Below are positions 54,463-55,290 of a stretch of 55,290 nucleotides of DNA, piece by piece. The position numbers and the translations under genes are program-made. The notes under the pieces were generated by a model. The model was not told the origin of the DNA. It searched no databases and saw nothing but the letters and a program-made list of their open reading frames with translations. This DNA comes from Dysgonamonadaceae bacterium. Its GTDB lineage: Bacteria > Bacteroidota > Bacteroidia > Bacteroidales > Azobacteroidaceae. Numbering within the stretch: the first letter of the stretch is position 1; each line of letters begins with the position of its first letter. The stretch is from positions 1-55,290 of the forward strand of contig JAITQA010000147.1 of NCBI GenBank assembly GCA_031289145.1, read 5' to 3'.

Positions 54463-55012
54463 TTATTGCCGAATAAGACCTTGTGCAAGAGGATGGTCAT
54501 ATTGTTTGCTTATTTCTTCAAGCAGTTCTGCGATGGGAGGATTATATAATGGATTTACAACTATATATTTATCTATCAATTCTACAATACGGGTAATCAT
54601 TTGTTCATGATACGATTTAATACAAGTGTCTATATTTCTGTATCTGAATAAAAAAATATTTTCCCACATCAATTATGGTCTGTTTGGAGACAGAATCAGC
54701 CTGTATGATCGCAGGCAATAAGTTATCAAAAATTTCCAGAAAATCATCCGTGTCAATCTGCATCAGTTTCTGTTGGGCAAGGTATTCTATTGCGACTCCA
54801 ATCCCTGATAAGCCACTTTCATAATCAATGGGATAGGGTCTCGGCAATAAAGAATTGATTTCTTCCAGTAATTCTACAGCAATTTGTTCGTACCGTTTTT
54901 CATGGCAAAAAGAGGCATAGTACGCAAAAAAAACGGCAACACCCATCCTTCCGTGCATGAGCCCAGGATTCTTTATCTCTTCTAAATGTTTTGTAAGCAT
55001 CCGCGCAAATAC
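54463..55012 (-). pseudogene. LanC-like lanthionine cyclase-family gene, frameshifted and truncated
   Basis: Residues such as KNPGLMHGRMGVAVFFAYYA and YESGLSGIGVAIEYLAQQ fit the LanC-like family of Bacteroidota peptide-modification clusters (alpha/alpha barrel, Gly-rich repeats). The frame shifts near 54650-54660, at a run of seven A (plus strand), where the first frame ends in QIQKYRHLY and the second continues as IELIDKY-like sequence to a stop at 54463. Full family members are about 400 residues, so the C-terminal half with the zinc-binding repeats is missing too. The N-terminus meets an IS66 fragment around 55005-55012. A homopolymer sequencing error could mimic the frameshift but not the truncation. 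Confidence 0.65.
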
Positions 55013-55290
55013 ATCTTGAAAGACTTCAAGGGCGCCATACAAAGTGACGGTTATGTAGCTTATGGCATATACGAAAACAAGAAAGACGTTATTCTCCTGG
55101 GCTGTTGGACACATGCCCGGCGCAAGTTCGAAGACGCATTAAGCAATGATGCACAAAGGGCAAGCTATGCCCTGGAACAGATACAGCTCTTCTATCGTAT
55201 TGAAAGGCAGATAGAGGACGAAAAACTGTCCAAAGAAGAAGCGGAACAGCTGCGTCAAACCAAAGCCTATCCATTGCTCAAAGCCTTTGA
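55004..55290 (+). mobile_element. IS66-family transposase fragment (runs off the window)
   Basis: An open plus-strand frame from ~55004 to the last base matches the IS66 transposase core: LKDFKGAIQSDGYVAYGIY, then LLGCWTHARRKFEDAL and RIERQIEDEKLSKEEA. The WxHxRRKF part belongs to the catalytic region of the DDE domain. The match begins in mid-protein with no IS end, directly against the LanC-like remnant, so the 5' part of this copy is missing. It may be intact beyond the window. Confidence 0.8.

Noticed and set aside
55089..55274. Minus-strand frame of 61 codons
   Set aside because: Antisense to the IS66 transposase fragment.

Overview
The window looks like a piece of a Bacteroidota chromosome, most likely an anaerobic, glycan-degrading member of the Bacteroidales. 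The reasons are the gene families (GH92, GH2, GH78, GH95, GH105, GH140), Bacteroidota-type promoters (TAnnTTTG -7 boxes), and an AbiEii system and LanC-like gene of Bacteroides type. No rRNA, tRNA or CRISPR array was seen. Genus cannot be fixed from this sequence.

Layout. (1) 1-2733, plus strand: the 3' part of a GC-rich gene joining a GH92 mannosidase end, an alginate-lyase-fold domain and a beta-helix. (2) 2734-4538: a gene graveyard with an intact AbiEi-like antitoxin, an AbiEii toxin cut in half, an acyl-CoA dehydratase activase remnant and an unrecognised fragment. (3) 4539-52797, minus strand: 27 tightly packed genes read leftward from a GntR-type regulator, nine of them joined to the previous gene by 4-bp start/stop overlaps. 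One 183-bp gap (32069-32251), filled with palindromic repeats, splits it into two blocks. (4) 52798-53027: a regulatory region with three copies of a 10-bp repeat and several dyads. (5) 53028-53566, plus strand: a toxin-antitoxin-like pair. (6) 53539-55290: remnants of a glycosyltransferase, a LanC-like gene and an IS66 transposase.

How the big locus works together. The exported enzymes (three stand-alone GH2 proteins, a GH43-like/GH2/malectin fusion, GH78, a GH78/sialidase-like/TIM-barrel fusion, GH95, GH105, GH140, a GH141-like beta-helix and a CE19-like esterase) suit a branched pectic glycan and resemble the enzyme set used by gut Bacteroides on rhamnogalacturonan II. Two sodium:solute symporters, one MFS transporter, two DapA-family lyases, a four-carbon acid kinase with PdxA2, an iron alcohol dehydrogenase and a rhamnose-mutarotase-like lipoprotein would take up and break down the sugars and sugar acids. 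No SusC/SusD pair lies in the window.

The most unusual part is at 21667-29239: a methanol:corrinoid methyltransferase (MtaB-like, with its zinc ligands), a cognate corrinoid protein, a MetH-activation-like protein and a URO-D-family methyltransferase, mixed in one operon with glycosidases and a transporter. I infer that methyl groups from methyl-esterified or O-methylated pectin (methanol from the esterase, or methoxy sugars directly) are captured on a corrinoid protein. This would join polysaccharide breakdown to C1 metabolism inside a polysaccharide utilization locus.
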